Assembly (NCBI GenBank): GCA_046346665.1
Contig: JAXMHQ010000014.1
Coordinates: 49,555 to 113,554 of the forward strand
Source of the DNA: JAXMHQ01 sp046346665
GTDB lineage: Bacteria > Verrucomicrobiota > Verrucomicrobiia > Limisphaerales > JAXMHQ01
Length of the DNA stretch: 64,000 bases
Direction: 5' to 3'
Shown here: in pieces, positions 9,839-18,526 of the stretch
Numbering within the stretch: the stretch's first letter is position 1
How the letters are laid out: every line of letters starts with the position of its first letter
Made by a program: the position numbers and the translations under genes
The notes under the pieces: generated by a model
Databases searched by the model: none
Seen by the model: only the letters and a program-made list of their open reading frames with translations
What the model was told of the DNA's origin: nothing

Positions 9839-10636
9839 TCAGCGGGGCCAGGCGCCTTTTCGCACTTCGGCTTCGAACTGCCCGGCCACCCAACTGCGTG
9901 AGGCGTCGGGGGTGCAGAGGTAAATCTTTCCGGGAATGCGGTTGCTGTCGAGCTTTCCGAATTCCAGGCGCAGGGCGTAGCCGTTGGTGAACATCTGGGC
10001 GACGCGCAGGTCGCCTTCCATCCAGCGCAGGGCCACCCGGGGGACGGATCCGGAATCGTTGGTGGCGAAGAGGAAGGATCGCTCCTGGAGTTGCGCGGGT
10101 TCTTCCGCGGGCAGGTAGACGTTGATGACCAGGTCGGGCGAGTCGGAGGTGCCCTGGCGGAGGGCGAGCGAGCCGCTTTGGACGACGGCGCGGTTCGACT
10201 GGAACGGCCGGTCGCGCACCACGCCGCGGACGGGTTCCGTCGGGATGAGGGTGTGTTCGAGGTTGGGTTGCCAATGGGGATCAATGCGGGAGACGGCGGG
10301 CGCACTGCCGCCGGTTCCGCCGGCTGCGGCGGGTGTGCGCAGATGGAACCAGGCGTAGACCCCGACGAGGACCAGCGAGAGGACGAACACGATGGCGAAG
10401 AGCGTGGACGTCAGGGCCTGCCGGGACCTGGCGGGCGGCGGCGGCGGGGGTGCGGGCGGCGCCGGGGGCTTGATGTACTGGGTCGCCGAGAGGATGTATT
10501 TCGAGGAAGCTTTCGGGGCGACGGGGATGATGATGCGCTGGAAGCAGGTCGGGCATTCAATTTGCGCGCCGGCCGCGTCCGGGTCGGCGGCAATGTGCTG
10601 GCCGCAAACGGGGCAGCAGAATTTGAACTCGCTCAT
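9839..10636 (-). CDS. Zinc-ribbon single-pass membrane protein of unknown function
   Basis: 265 aa from ATG 10636. Residues 1-40 form a zinc ribbon with two knuckles (CCPVCGQ and CPTCFQ, about 8-13 and 29-34), followed by a proline-rich hinge (about 57-72). One membrane helix lies at about 77-97 (LTSTLFAIVFVLSLVLVGVYAW). The rest (about 100-265) is probably a soluble, beta-rich domain with RSWVAGQFEAEV near the end. The arrangement, cytoplasmic zinc ribbon then helix then exported domain, recurs in Verrucomicrobiota and Planctomycetota proteins of unknown role. No enzyme motif is seen. Confidence 0.75.
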   Translation of the reverse strand: MSEFKFCCPVCGQHIAADPDAAGAQIECPTCFQRIIIPVAPKASSKYILSATQYIKPPAPPAPPPPPPARSRQALTSTLFAIVFVLSLVLVGVYAWFHLRTPAAAGGTGGSAPAVSRIDPHWQPNLEHTLIPTEPVRGVVRDRPFQSNRAVVQSGSLALRQGTSDSPDLVINVYLPAEEPAQLQERSFLFATNDSGSVPRVALRWMEGDLRVAQMFTNGYALRLEFGKLDSNRIPGKIYLCTPDASRSWVAGQFEAEVRKGAWPR

Positions 10637-10726
10637 CGCCGGGAGCCAGCCTTCCAGAAATCGGCGGCGCCGACAACCTTATTTTCCAACCGCGCGGTTC
10701 GGCGAAAACCTATCACCGATTAGGAA

Positions 10727-12025
10727 TCAGGCATCCAGGCGTCCGTATTGGCGGATTTCGGGCCAGAGGATGGCGACGGCGGCGACGACGGCGAGGGTGC
10801 CGATGCCGCCGGCGACGACGGAGAGGATGGTGCCGGCGACGATGGTATTGCCGATGCCGGGGCCGAAGATCTGGGCGACGAAGCCGGATTCGAATCCGCC
10901 GAGTTCGTTGGAGGTGCCGATGAAGAGGTTGTTGACGGCGGAGACGCGGCCGCGTTTGTCGTCGGGGGTGAGGAGTTGGACGAGGGTATGGCGGACGACG
11001 ACGCTGACATTGTCGACGGCGCCGCAGAGGAACAGCATGGCGAAGGAGAGCCAGAACCACCGGGACAGTCCGAAGGCGATGGTGGCGAGTCCGAAGACGG
11101 CGACGGCGACGAGCAGGGAATGTCCGGCTTTTTGCATCGGGGGCCGGTGCGCGAGGATGAAAGTGCAGAGCACGGCGCCGAGCGGCATGGAGGCTTGAAG
11201 CAATCCGAGTCCGCCGGGTCCGACGTCCAGGATATCCTTGGCGTAGATCGGCAGGAGGGCGGTGGCGCCGCCGAGCAGCACGGCGAACATGTCGAGGGTG
11301 ATGATGCCGAGGATGATTCGGTTGGCGAACACGAAGTTGAACCCGGTGAGGAGGGCCCGGAAAGTGATGGGTTCGCGGGTTGTGACGCCGCCGTGGCAGC
11401 GGACGAGGCCGACGAGAACGCAGCAGGCGAGTGAGGCGACGGCGTTGGCGGCGTAGACGGGGGCGGCGTGGTTTGTCCAGTGGATGAACCAGCCTGCGGC
11501 TGCCGGGCCGAGAATGCTGGAAATCTGGAACACGGCTGCGCTCCAGTTGACTGCGCGCGAAAAGTCCTTTCGCTCGACCAGTTGCGGCAGGAACGACGCG
11601 CTGGCCGCCCAGAGGAAAGTTCGGGCCGCGCCGGCGACGAACAGGCAGAGATACACCCACGAGACCGGCGCCTGCCGGGCGGAGACGAGCGTCATACCCA
11701 GGCTGGCCACCATGACAAAGGCCGTGGCGATGACGATGACCCGCTTGCGGCTGAAATTGTCCGCCACATGCCCCGCCGGCAGAGTCAATCCCAGCATGGG
11801 GATGATCTGGGTCAATCCGACAAGCCCGAGCGGCAGCGCGGAATGGGTGCGGTCATAAAGCTCCCAGCCGACCGCCATCACGAACATCTGCTGGCCCATG
11901 GTGGCCACGAGCCGGGCGACCAGGTAGAGGAGCAGATCCCGGTTTCGCAGCACCGAGTAGGCGCCGCGCGAACCACCCGGTTCCTGCAACTCCGCTTTTT
12001 GGCCTGTTGTGTCTCCGCTGCTCAT
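10727..12025 (-). CDS. MFS transporter (EntS/MFS_3-like exporter)
   Basis: 432 aa with about 12 hydrophobic helices. After a hydrophilic 20-residue start comes LRNRDLLLYLVARLVATMG. The loop between helices 2 and 3 has GHVADNFSRKRVI, the MFS signature DxxxRKR. The gene resembles the EntS/MFS_3 drug or siderophore exporters by layout (WAASASFLPQLV, NWSAAVFQISSILGPAAAG, KRGRVSAVN). It probably uses the proton gradient to export a small molecule; the substrate cannot be read. It is transcribed divergently from the RG-rich protein gene with about 110 bases between the starts. Confidence 0.88.
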   Translation of the reverse strand: MSSGDTTGQKAELQEPGGSRGAYSVLRNRDLLLYLVARLVATMGQQMFVMAVGWELYDRTHSALPLGLVGLTQIIPMLGLTLPAGHVADNFSRKRVIVIATAFVMVASLGMTLVSARQAPVSWVYLCLFVAGAARTFLWAASASFLPQLVERKDFSRAVNWSAAVFQISSILGPAAAGWFIHWTNHAAPVYAANAVASLACCVLVGLVRCHGGVTTREPITFRALLTGFNFVFANRIILGIITLDMFAVLLGGATALLPIYAKDILDVGPGGLGLLQASMPLGAVLCTFILAHRPPMQKAGHSLLVAVAVFGLATIAFGLSRWFWLSFAMLFLCGAVDNVSVVVRHTLVQLLTPDDKRGRVSAVNNLFIGTSNELGGFESGFVAQIFGPGIGNTIVAGTILSVVAGGIGTLAVVAAVAILWPEIRQYGRLDA

Positions 12026-12138
12026 GTGTTTGCGATGGCGGGGACATTAGAACCCGGCTCAGCAATAGGCAAGGGGAGCGTTGGCGGGCGCATGATTAAT
12101 TGCTTTGCAAAAGGGGCGGGGCAGGGCAATTTGTCCGC

Positions 12139-12642
12139 ATGGTTCCCGACGAAGAACAAGCAGCGCAGCCAGAGCCGGTCGCATCCGATTCCCCCGCGCC
12201 TCCGCGCGAACGCGGCGAGCGGGGAGGCCGGCGGCGCGGTGGCCGGCGTGGCGGCCGTCGGCGCGGCGGTCAGCGTCCGCCCCCGCGGCCCATGGACGGC
12301 CCGGCGGAGAGCGAGCCCCCGGTTTCGGGCGAAGCCGCCCCGGAACAGGATTATCCGGCCGAACAGAATTTGCAGGAGCCCGCTCCCCGGCACGAGCCGT
12401 CCGAGGTCCGTGAAACCGCCGCGGCGATGGAACATCCCCGCGTCCCGGCTGTCACGCAGGCCATCGAGCAGGTCAACGGCGTTATCGAGGAACTCAAGCG
12501 CGCCCTTGATGAGATGGAGGAAGTGCTCGAAACCCTCGAACTCGCCGAGCGCCAGAAGATCGACGACGAACGGGAAATCGAATCGCTCCAGCGCGCGCTC
12601 CGGCAATTGCACCGTCCTCGGGACAGCGGTCCCCGTCGTTGA
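12139..12642 (+). CDS. Arg-Gly-rich protein with C-terminal coiled coil
   Basis: A 167-aa protein of unknown function. Residues about 23-45 are an RG/RGG-type basic tract (repeats of GRRRGG and RGGRR), preceded and followed by acidic, Pro-rich disorder. Residues about 110-160 are strongly helical with heptad leucines (VNGVIEELKRALDEMEEV) and likely form a coiled coil. RGG tracts commonly bind RNA or single-stranded DNA, so a nucleic-acid-binding oligomer is a reasonable inference. The ATG at 12139 is chosen because the upstream in-frame ATG at 12100 adds unrelated residues. tRNA-Lys follows on the other strand. Confidence 0.65.
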   Translation: MVPDEEQAAQPEPVASDSPAPPRERGERGGRRRGGRRGGRRRGGQRPPPRPMDGPAESEPPVSGEAAPEQDYPAEQNLQEPAPRHEPSEVRETAAAMEHPRVPAVTQAIEQVNGVIEELKRALDEMEEVLETLELAERQKIDDEREIESLQRALRQLHRPRDSGPRR

Positions 12643-12670
12643 ACTGTCGGGGGAAAGACCGGATGAAAGG

Positions 12671-12746
12671 TGGTGGGTTGGCTGGGACTCGAACCCAGGA
12701 CCAACGGCTTAAAAGGCCGCTGCTCTACCGACTGAGCTACCAACCC
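12671..12746 (-). tRNA. tRNA-Lys (anticodon TTT)
   Basis: 76 nt including an encoded CCA end (12671-12673 on the plus strand). The acceptor arm GGGTTGG pairs with CCAACCC. The D arm GCTC..GAGC, the anticodon stem GCGGC/GCCGT with loop CTTTTAA, and the TPsiC arm with GGTTCGAGTCC are all intact. The anticodon TTT reads AAA/AAG lysine codons. Confidence 0.97.
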
Positions 12747-12840
12747 TTACCCGAAGACCCGCAGAGAGGCTTCCGCAGCAGGGCCGTTCACAGTATCAAT
12801 TGCGACAAAACTTGCAAGCGTTAGTGAGGGGCTTTCTTTG

Positions 12841-14103
12841 ATGCATTCACTCCTGCTCCGCTGCCGCCCCCTCTGGACTCATCCCGGGTTCCGCGTCCTG
12901 TTCGTCCTCAATGTCTTGCTCGGCTTCGCCTACTCCTTCGTCGCGCCGTTCATGTCCATGTTCGGCACGATCGAGGTCGGGATGAGCAAGATGCGGTTCG
13001 GCGTGTTTATGACTCTGACCGCCGCCTCAGGGATTGTGATTGGGACCACGCTTGCGCGATATTCGGACACGCACTACAGCCGGCGCTCGATGTTGCTGTG
13101 GGGCAGCGTGTCGGGCTTTCTGGGTTACCTCGGCTACGCCTGGTGCCGGTCGTTTGTCCCGCTCGTTTTGATCGGGACGCTCGTGCTTGGGCTGTCGACG
13201 ATCACGTTCTCGCAGATTTTTGCGCATGCGCGGGAGTTGCTGGCGGGGACGGACATTGCCGCGGAGGAGCGCGTGTTTTACATGAACGTGTTCCGGATGT
13301 TTTTTGCGTTGTCCTGGACGGTGGGGCCGACGCTGGCATCGTGGATCATGGTGCCGTTTTCCTACCGGGGCTTGTTTCTTTGCGCCGCGGCCAACTTCGC
13401 GCTGTTTGCTTGGGTGGTTTACCGGCATGTGCCGGCCGCGCCGCCACCGTTCGCGCACCAGGCGTCGCGAAATTCGGAATCGATCTGGAAAATCGTCTGC
13501 AGGCTGGACCTTTTGGCGCACCTGGGGGCCATCGCGCTGATTTACGCCGCGGCGACGATCAGCATGGTGAATCTGCCGCTGCTGATTTTGCAGACGCTGG
13601 GCGGAACGCAGGTGAACGTGGGGATTGCCTACAGCGTGGCGCCGGTGTTTGAGCTGCCGTTCATGGTGGGGTTCGGCTGGCTGGCGACGCGGCGGGACAA
13701 CGCGGGGATTCTTCGGGCCGGCATGTTCATCGCTGCGGTGTATTACGCCTGCCTGATGTGCACCGGCCGGCCGTGGCAGGTGTACCTGTGCCAGATCCTC
13801 TCCGCGGCGGTCACGGCGGTGATTTCGGGAATTGCGATCACGTATTTCCAGGGGCATCTGCCGCATCACCCTGGGACGGCGACGAATCTTTACGCAAACG
13901 CGCAGCGGATCGGGTCGACGGCGGGATATTTTGTGTTTGGCTGGATTGCCGGGGCGTGGGGATACCGGTTTGTGTTCGGGGTCTGTTGCGCGTTCGCCGT
14001 TCTGAGCCTGGCGTTGATGTTTGTGCCGGTGCGGGTGCCGGAGGAGGAAGCAGAGCCTTTGCCGCCTGCGGGTTCGACGCCAAATTTGGAACCCATGCTT
14101 TGA
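12841..14103 (+). CDS. MFS transporter of the sugar-efflux (SET-like) type
   Basis: 420 aa with about 12 membrane helices. Features recalling SetA/SetB sugar-efflux transporters are the short start followed by FRVLFVLNVLLGFAYSFVAPFM, ARYSDTHYSRRSM in the helix 2-3 loop, and FYMNVFRMFFALSWTVGPTLASW in the middle. A role in exporting sugars or analogues is inferred from this similarity only. The ATG at 12841 has GAGGGG about 10 bases upstream and is preferred over the TTG just before it. It converges with the GH5 gene, with a 13-base gap between stops. Confidence 0.85.
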   Translation: MHSLLLRCRPLWTHPGFRVLFVLNVLLGFAYSFVAPFMSMFGTIEVGMSKMRFGVFMTLTAASGIVIGTTLARYSDTHYSRRSMLLWGSVSGFLGYLGYAWCRSFVPLVLIGTLVLGLSTITFSQIFAHARELLAGTDIAAEERVFYMNVFRMFFALSWTVGPTLASWIMVPFSYRGLFLCAAANFALFAWVVYRHVPAAPPPFAHQASRNSESIWKIVCRLDLLAHLGAIALIYAAATISMVNLPLLILQTLGGTQVNVGIAYSVAPVFELPFMVGFGWLATRRDNAGILRAGMFIAAVYYACLMCTGRPWQVYLCQILSAAVTAVISGIAITYFQGHLPHHPGTATNLYANAQRIGSTAGYFVFGWIAGAWGYRFVFGVCCAFAVLSLALMFVPVRVPEEEAEPLPPAGSTPNLEPML

Positions 14104-14116
14104 GTCTTACACTGCT

Positions 14117-17100
14117 CTATTGCAGCGGGGGGCCGAGTTTCACCCGGTAGAATCGCTGCGCCGTGGCGGAATTGGTGTCCGTCCAGGTGAACGGCACCGC
14201 GGGCGAGTTGGTGATGAACGCGATGCTCCACTGCAGGAGGTCGGTCGAGGTTTCGACTGCGTAATCCGGCCCGTTTTGGCCGCTGATCGCAAAACTGAAT
14301 TGTCCGTTCCCGGCCGAACTGTTGCTGATCCCGGGAGCGGCCAGCGGATTCACCAACACGGCAAATGTCTGCGTGGCGCTCATGCTGGGCGTGCCGTTGT
14401 CGGAAACCGTCAGCGTGAAGCGGTTGGTGGAGTTCGCCTGCGTCACCAGCGGCCGGAACGAGAAAGCGCCGCTGCCGGCGTCGAGCGTCGCGTTGGTGGT
14501 GCTGGTCTGCAGCCCATACGTCAGCGTCTGAGGCGGCTGATCGGCGTCCGTGGCGGCCGCCGTGAAGGCGACCGTTTGGCCGACGTTTACGACCTGGTCG
14601 GGAACCGGCTGGAGAGTTGGCGGCGTGTTGGGAGGTGTGACACCGTTCAGCGTGAGCGCGATGGCGCTCGTGTGCTGGATCGTTCCGGCGGTGGCCACAA
14701 CCGTCACGCTCGTGGTGCCGGAGGCCACGGTGTTCGAAGCAGCGAGAGTCAGCAGGTTTGCGCCGCCGGTGGAGGGATTGGTGGCAAACGCAGCCGTGAC
14801 GCCAGCCGGGAGGTTGCTCACGCTGAGTGTGTAGCACGCGTTCAGGCCATTGGTCGGGCTGACAACAATCGTGCTCGTGCCGTTGGTGCCGCCATTGATC
14901 GTCAGGCTGGAGGGATTGACCGACAAGTTGAAATCCGGCGCCGGTGTGGCCCAGGACACCGAATCGATATAACACGTGTTTGTCCAGCCCGCGCTGGTTG
15001 TGAACTGAATCCCGAGAACATGGAATGGCGCGACCGCGTTCGCCGGCACGGTCAGGGACACCGTGTTCCAGGCATTGGCCGTGAGGCTTCCGTAATAGCT
15101 GCTGGTCCAGGTCCAGTTGTTGTCCTGCATGTAAGGCTGAAGCGCCGTCACCTTGCTGCCGTTCGGAATCCAGACGTGGAAGTTGATCGTGATGCCGGGC
15201 AGCACGGACAGGTTCCCCACCGATGGAGATGCGGTGCCTGAGGATGCGCTTTTGAAATTCACCGCCAGCGACCGGGCGCCGGCATAGTGTTGCACAGCCG
15301 AACTCGCGACTCCGGAAACAATGCCCCCGTTTCCGGACCAGCCCTGCGCGTCGGTTTCAAAGTTGAACTGAGCCGGGTCCGGATTCACGCCGGAAATGGC
15401 TGCGTGCGCTTCGGCTGAAAAGCCGGACACCCCTGAGCCGTTCACCCCGGCCACCTGGTAATAGTAAGTCGTGCCGCTGTTCAGGTTGATGTCGGTGTAG
15501 TTCGTCCCGGTGATGCCGGTGGCGACCGGGGTGGTTCCTTCGAAGCCGCTTTCCGCGGCGCGATAAAGATTGTAGCTGGTGGCGCCGCTGCCGGCCGTCC
15601 AGGACAAGGTCACCTGGTTGCCGGCGGCCGCAGCGGTCAGGCTGGACGGGGCGACTGGGGCGCCGTTTGGCGGCGGCGGCGCGTTCCCGCCCGTCAAAAC
15701 GGAAATGAGCTGCGCGTCATTGACGGCGCCCGAGGTCCAATCGAACGGAGTGCCGGGAGTGCTCCAGAAGAACGGACTCAGCCCATGGCCGCGGGCGGAT
15801 TCGGCGACATACTTGTGCCAATAATACTCGGACGCCTGGTTCCAGGCGTATTCGGTGGCGTTGGTTGCGGCCAGGTACGGTTTCGAAGCCGCCCCGAATT
15901 CGCCGATCATGACCGGGATGCCTTTGCTGACGTACTGGTCGGCCAGTTGTTGGAAACCGGAATCAATGCTGCCCTCTTCGGGCGGGACGCAGTTGCGTGT
16001 CGGATCGGCGGCATAATGGTACGCCTGGCCCCAAAAATACTGCACGATGCCCCAGGAAACATCGCTCGATATGATCGCAAGCTGGGCGGGCGTGTAACAG
16101 TGATACTCCACCATCAGGCGATTGGGTGTCGGGTCCGTCGGGAGGGCGTTCAACCAGGTGGTGTCTCCGCCGCCTTGCAGCACCAGCCAGCGATTGGTGT
16201 TGTTGCCGCCGGTGGCGCGGACGGCGTTGACGAAGGTCTGGTAGTAAAACATCAGCGTTTTCATCCCGTCGGGACTGTTGACGTTGGGTTCGTTCGCTCC
16301 GGCGAACAGCAGGCGGTTGTCATAACCCGCGAACCCGGTCGCGATCTGGGTCCAATAGGAGTTCGCCTTCGCGTTGATGACGGGATTCACATTGGTGCCG
16401 ATGTTGTTTTCCAGCCAGCCGTCATCCCAATGATCGTTGATGACGACCGTCATTCCCGCGGCGAGCGCCCAGTCGACCACCTGTTTGACCGCGGTCATGA
16501 AGGCGGGATTGATCGGGTAATTCGTGACACCGCCCGAGATGTTGGTGGTGGCGTTGAAATCCCACGCGCACGGGATGCGCACGGCGTTGAACCCGGCGTT
16601 GGCGGCGGTATAAAACGGCGCCGCGGTCCGGCTCGGCACACCCCAGGTGGCTTCCATCGTGTTGCCCAGGTTCCATCCGTAGGTGGGGATCGGGAAGGGC
16701 ATCGACGCGGGAAGATTCGTGGAAGCGGCGCGAAACCCGAGGTCGAAAACGGCGTCGAACTTATGGCTGGACCCGGTGGTGATCGCGCCGCCACTGATCG
16801 GGATGGTCACGATCTCGCCGCCGGCGTAGGCGTTGGTCGCCACCGCCAGGGCCGCCCAGCCGCCTCCGGAGGGTTTGATGCCGAAGGTGAACGCGTAGGT
16901 TTGGTTCGCCAGCAACGGCACATTCAGCCCGCTCCACTTCAGCCAGTCCCCATCGGTGAACCCGGGGTTCGCCGCGCTGAACGCAATCAGCATGCTCGCC
17001 GTGCTGCCGCTGATCGAATAGATCCGCAGGTAATAAGTGGGGGTGCTGGCCGGCGTGCCGTAGCCGTTGCCGGAATTCAACCCCGCCGTTTTGATGGCCA

Positions 17101-17362
17101 CCGACGATAGAGTCACCGCGTTGGTCCCGGTGGTGAACGTCTGGCCTGCCGGCGGGTTGTTGTCGGTGAAATAATTAACCCCGTCCGGGAAAGCCATATT
17201 CCCCTGGGTTGCGAGCTGGGCGATGTCGTTGGTGCCTGGAGTGGGCGGGGTTGACCCGATGTCGGCGAGAGTTTGCGCGCGCAAACTGCCGGTCAAAAGA
17301 GCGAGGAGGCAATACCAGCGGGAAGCTGCGAACAGCCGCCGAACGACATTGAACAACAACAT
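14117..17362 (-). CDS. Secreted multidomain GH5 glycoside hydrolase (cellulase-type)
   Basis: 1,081 aa from ATG 17362. Order: signal peptide (about 1-29, ending SLRAQ); a beta domain (about 35-205); a GH5 catalytic barrel (about 220-555) with GWNLGNTMEATWG, FNAVRIPCAWDF, VVINDHWDDGW, the acid/base Glu in FAGANEPN, EYHCY, and the nucleophile Glu in VMIGEFGA; a fibronectin type III domain (about 575-660); a carbohydrate-binding-like beta sandwich (about 675-815); and two Ig/cadherin-like domains to the end, closing in AQRFYRVKLGPPL. GH5 enzymes hydrolyse beta-1,4-glucans, mannans or related polymers by a retaining mechanism; the exact substrate is not readable. An upstream in-frame ATG at 17458 would add 32 basic residues before the signal peptide and is rejected. 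Confidence 0.9.
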   Translation of the reverse strand: MLLFNVVRRLFAASRWYCLLALLTGSLRAQTLADIGSTPPTPGTNDIAQLATQGNMAFPDGVNYFTDNNPPAGQTFTTGTNAVTLSSVAIKTAGLNSGNGYGTPASTPTYYLRIYSISGSTASMLIAFSAANPGFTDGDWLKWSGLNVPLLANQTYAFTFGIKPSGGGWAALAVATNAYAGGEIVTIPISGGAITTGSSHKFDAVFDLGFRAASTNLPASMPFPIPTYGWNLGNTMEATWGVPSRTAAPFYTAANAGFNAVRIPCAWDFNATTNISGGVTNYPINPAFMTAVKQVVDWALAAGMTVVINDHWDDGWLENNIGTNVNPVINAKANSYWTQIATGFAGYDNRLLFAGANEPNVNSPDGMKTLMFYYQTFVNAVRATGGNNTNRWLVLQGGGDTTWLNALPTDPTPNRLMVEYHCYTPAQLAIISSDVSWGIVQYFWGQAYHYAADPTRNCVPPEEGSIDSGFQQLADQYVSKGIPVMIGEFGAASKPYLAATNATEYAWNQASEYYWHKYVAESARGHGLSPFFWSTPGTPFDWTSGAVNDAQLISVLTGGNAPPPPNGAPVAPSSLTAAAAGNQVTLSWTAGSGATSYNLYRAAESGFEGTTPVATGITGTNYTDINLNSGTTYYYQVAGVNGSGVSGFSAEAHAAISGVNPDPAQFNFETDAQGWSGNGGIVSGVASSAVQHYAGARSLAVNFKSASSGTASPSVGNLSVLPGITINFHVWIPNGSKVTALQPYMQDNNWTWTSSYYGSLTANAWNTVSLTVPANAVAPFHVLGIQFTTSAGWTNTCYIDSVSWATPAPDFNLSVNPSSLTINGGTNGTSTIVVSPTNGLNACYTLSVSNLPAGVTAAFATNPSTGGANLLTLAASNTVASGTTSVTVVATAGTIQHTSAIALTLNGVTPPNTPPTLQPVPDQVVNVGQTVAFTAAATDADQPPQTLTYGLQTSTTNATLDAGSGAFSFRPLVTQANSTNRFTLTVSDNGTPSMSATQTFAVLVNPLAAPGISNSSAGNGQFSFAISGQNGPDYAVETSTDLLQWSIAFITNSPAVPFTWTDTNSATAQRFYRVKLGPPLQ

Positions 17363-17449
17363 GCGCCTGAATCTACCACGCCGGAAGACCTGGAAAAAGT
17401 CAGGCGTTTTACCGATACGCAGGGGGCATTGTCGCCTGCAACCGCGCTT

Positions 17450-17599
17450 GCACTTCAAATGGGTCGAGGATGCCCAACAAGCCGGCAGCCTCTACGAAAG
17501 GTGGGACGTGAAGAATCCCGCAGAAAAGCGCGAAATGGTCGAATTGATCACCGACAAGATTACCGTTGCAAAGACGAAATCAAAATAAGCTTCTGCTAA
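17450..17599 (+). pseudogene. C-terminal remnant of a serine recombinase, frameshifted
   Basis: On the plus strand, between the GH5 start and tRNA-Ser, a frame reads DAQQAGSLYERWDV, then NPAEKREMVELITDKITVAK and an early stop at 17588. Shifting frame by one base inside the AAAG at about 17573-17576 continues it as KDEIKISFC to a stop at 17599. The joined text matches the C-terminal end of large serine recombinases (W...EKRELVELI..ITV...I.I.F). Nothing of the catalytic domain remains. It appears to be the last ~50 codons of a lost integrase. The left boundary is approximate. Confidence 0.6.
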
Positions 17600-17629
17600 G
17601 CCGCATCTTGTAAAGATATGGCAAAAAGG

Positions 17630-17719
17630 TGGCGGAAGGGGTGGGATTCGAACCCACGTTAGGATTGCTCCTAAGCCTGATTTCGAGTCAGGTGCCTTCA
17701 ACCACTCAGCCACCCTTCC
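17630..17719 (-). tRNA. tRNA-Ser (anticodon CGA)
   Basis: 90 nt including an encoded CCA (17630-17632 on the plus strand). The acceptor arm GGAAGGG pairs with CCCTTCC. The anticodon stem CCTGA/TCAGG encloses CTCGAAA, so the anticodon is CGA. A long variable arm (stem around TTAGGA..TCCTAA) is typical of class II serine tRNAs. It reads UCG codons. The recombinase scrap lies 30 bases beyond its 3' end, a classic integration position. Confidence 0.97.
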
Positions 17720-18031
17720 ATTGGACTCGCGAACAATTCTATTATGCGGCCGGTCCGCAAACTTCAAGGCAAATCAGAGGCCCCCGCGCCCGGGATCCCT
17801 TGCGCGGCGGTTAAGGCGTCCGGTAGGGGGTCAACCACGGATAGACACGGATGAACACGGATGGGAACCGTCAACGTTTGGTGTGCCCTTCGCCGGATGC
17901 CTTGCTCTGCGGCCCTCTGGGTTCACGTGAAACGTGACAGGTCTCCGCGCCTCTGCGTCGATTTGGGGCCCTTCCCACCCAGAGCCAAAGAGAGTCCGTC
18001 ATGATTCAATCCTCATCCGGCAGTTGAAGCT
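17720..18031. other. Intergenic region, no gene seen
   Basis: About 310 bases between tRNA-Ser and the end of the HPF-like gene. It contains the tRNA promoter region, three CACGGAT repeats, and phrases such as GCGCCTCTGCGTC that recur in intergenic DNA of related genomes (from memory, not checked). No frame here looks coding. Confidence 0.5.
17836..17865. repeat. Three tandem 10-bp CACGGAT units
   Basis: CACGGATAGA, CACGGATGAA and CACGGATGGG lie head to tail with an exact 10-base period. Short arrays of this kind are common between genes in Verrucomicrobiota and Planctomycetota (recollection). Function unknown. Confidence 0.7.
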
Positions 18032-18379
18032 TCACCGCCGATGGCTGTTGCGGATCCGAGTGGCGGGCGACTGGCGCGAACCGCGGGCGTGCTGGAGCCG
18101 TTTCCGTTCGCGCCATCCCAGGCGGGATTCCAGCTCGAGCATCGCCTTGTGCACCGCGGCTTCAATGGTGTGGTCGCGACCCTCGGCATAGACATCCGGA
18201 CCGGGTGTCACCAGGTGGACGCGCACGCCGTAGGCCGGGCTGGATTCCGAGCGGCATTCCAGCCGGACGTGGGCTTCGTCGATCTGCAACCGCGGTTGCA
18301 GGGACAGGATGCAGTTTTCGATTTGGGCGTCCACCGCGTGGGTGGACCGGAGGTTTTGATGTTGCAGGTTCAGTTTCAT
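18032..18379 (-). CDS. HPF/RaiA-type ribosome-associated hibernation factor, short form
   Basis: 115 aa from ATG 18379. Residues 1-95 follow the beta-alpha-beta-beta-beta-alpha pattern of sigma-54 modulation/HPF proteins: MKLNLQHQNLR start, VDAQIENCILSLQPRL helix, AHVRLEC strand, YGVRVHLVTPGPDVYAEGRDHTIEAAVHKAMLELE end. Members bind the decoding site of the 30S subunit and silence ribosomes in stationary phase. This one lacks the C-terminal dimerisation domain of long HPFs and has instead a 20-residue basic tail. It is divergent from the LysR-type gene with about 147 bases between starts. Confidence 0.75.
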   Translation of the reverse strand: MKLNLQHQNLRSTHAVDAQIENCILSLQPRLQIDEAHVRLECRSESSPAYGVRVHLVTPGPDVYAEGRDHTIEAAVHKAMLELESRLGWRERKRLQHARGSRQSPATRIRNSHRR

Positions 18380-18526
18380 GGCCGGGTTCAGTTTTGGCCG
18401 GACCTCGCCTCAACAAGGGCGGGCGTCCCGGCGTTCATGGAGGCACACTGCACCCGGTGGCGCGGCCGGACCAATACGACGTTCCGAATGGACACTTCGG
18501 TTAATCCGAAGCAAATTGGGCGAGCG

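Noticed and set aside
9780..10274. Upstream extension of the cinA frame
   Set aside because: The extension is Arg/Pro-rich and overlaps the zinc-ribbon gene in another frame; CinA starts at MMIELINTGTEL.
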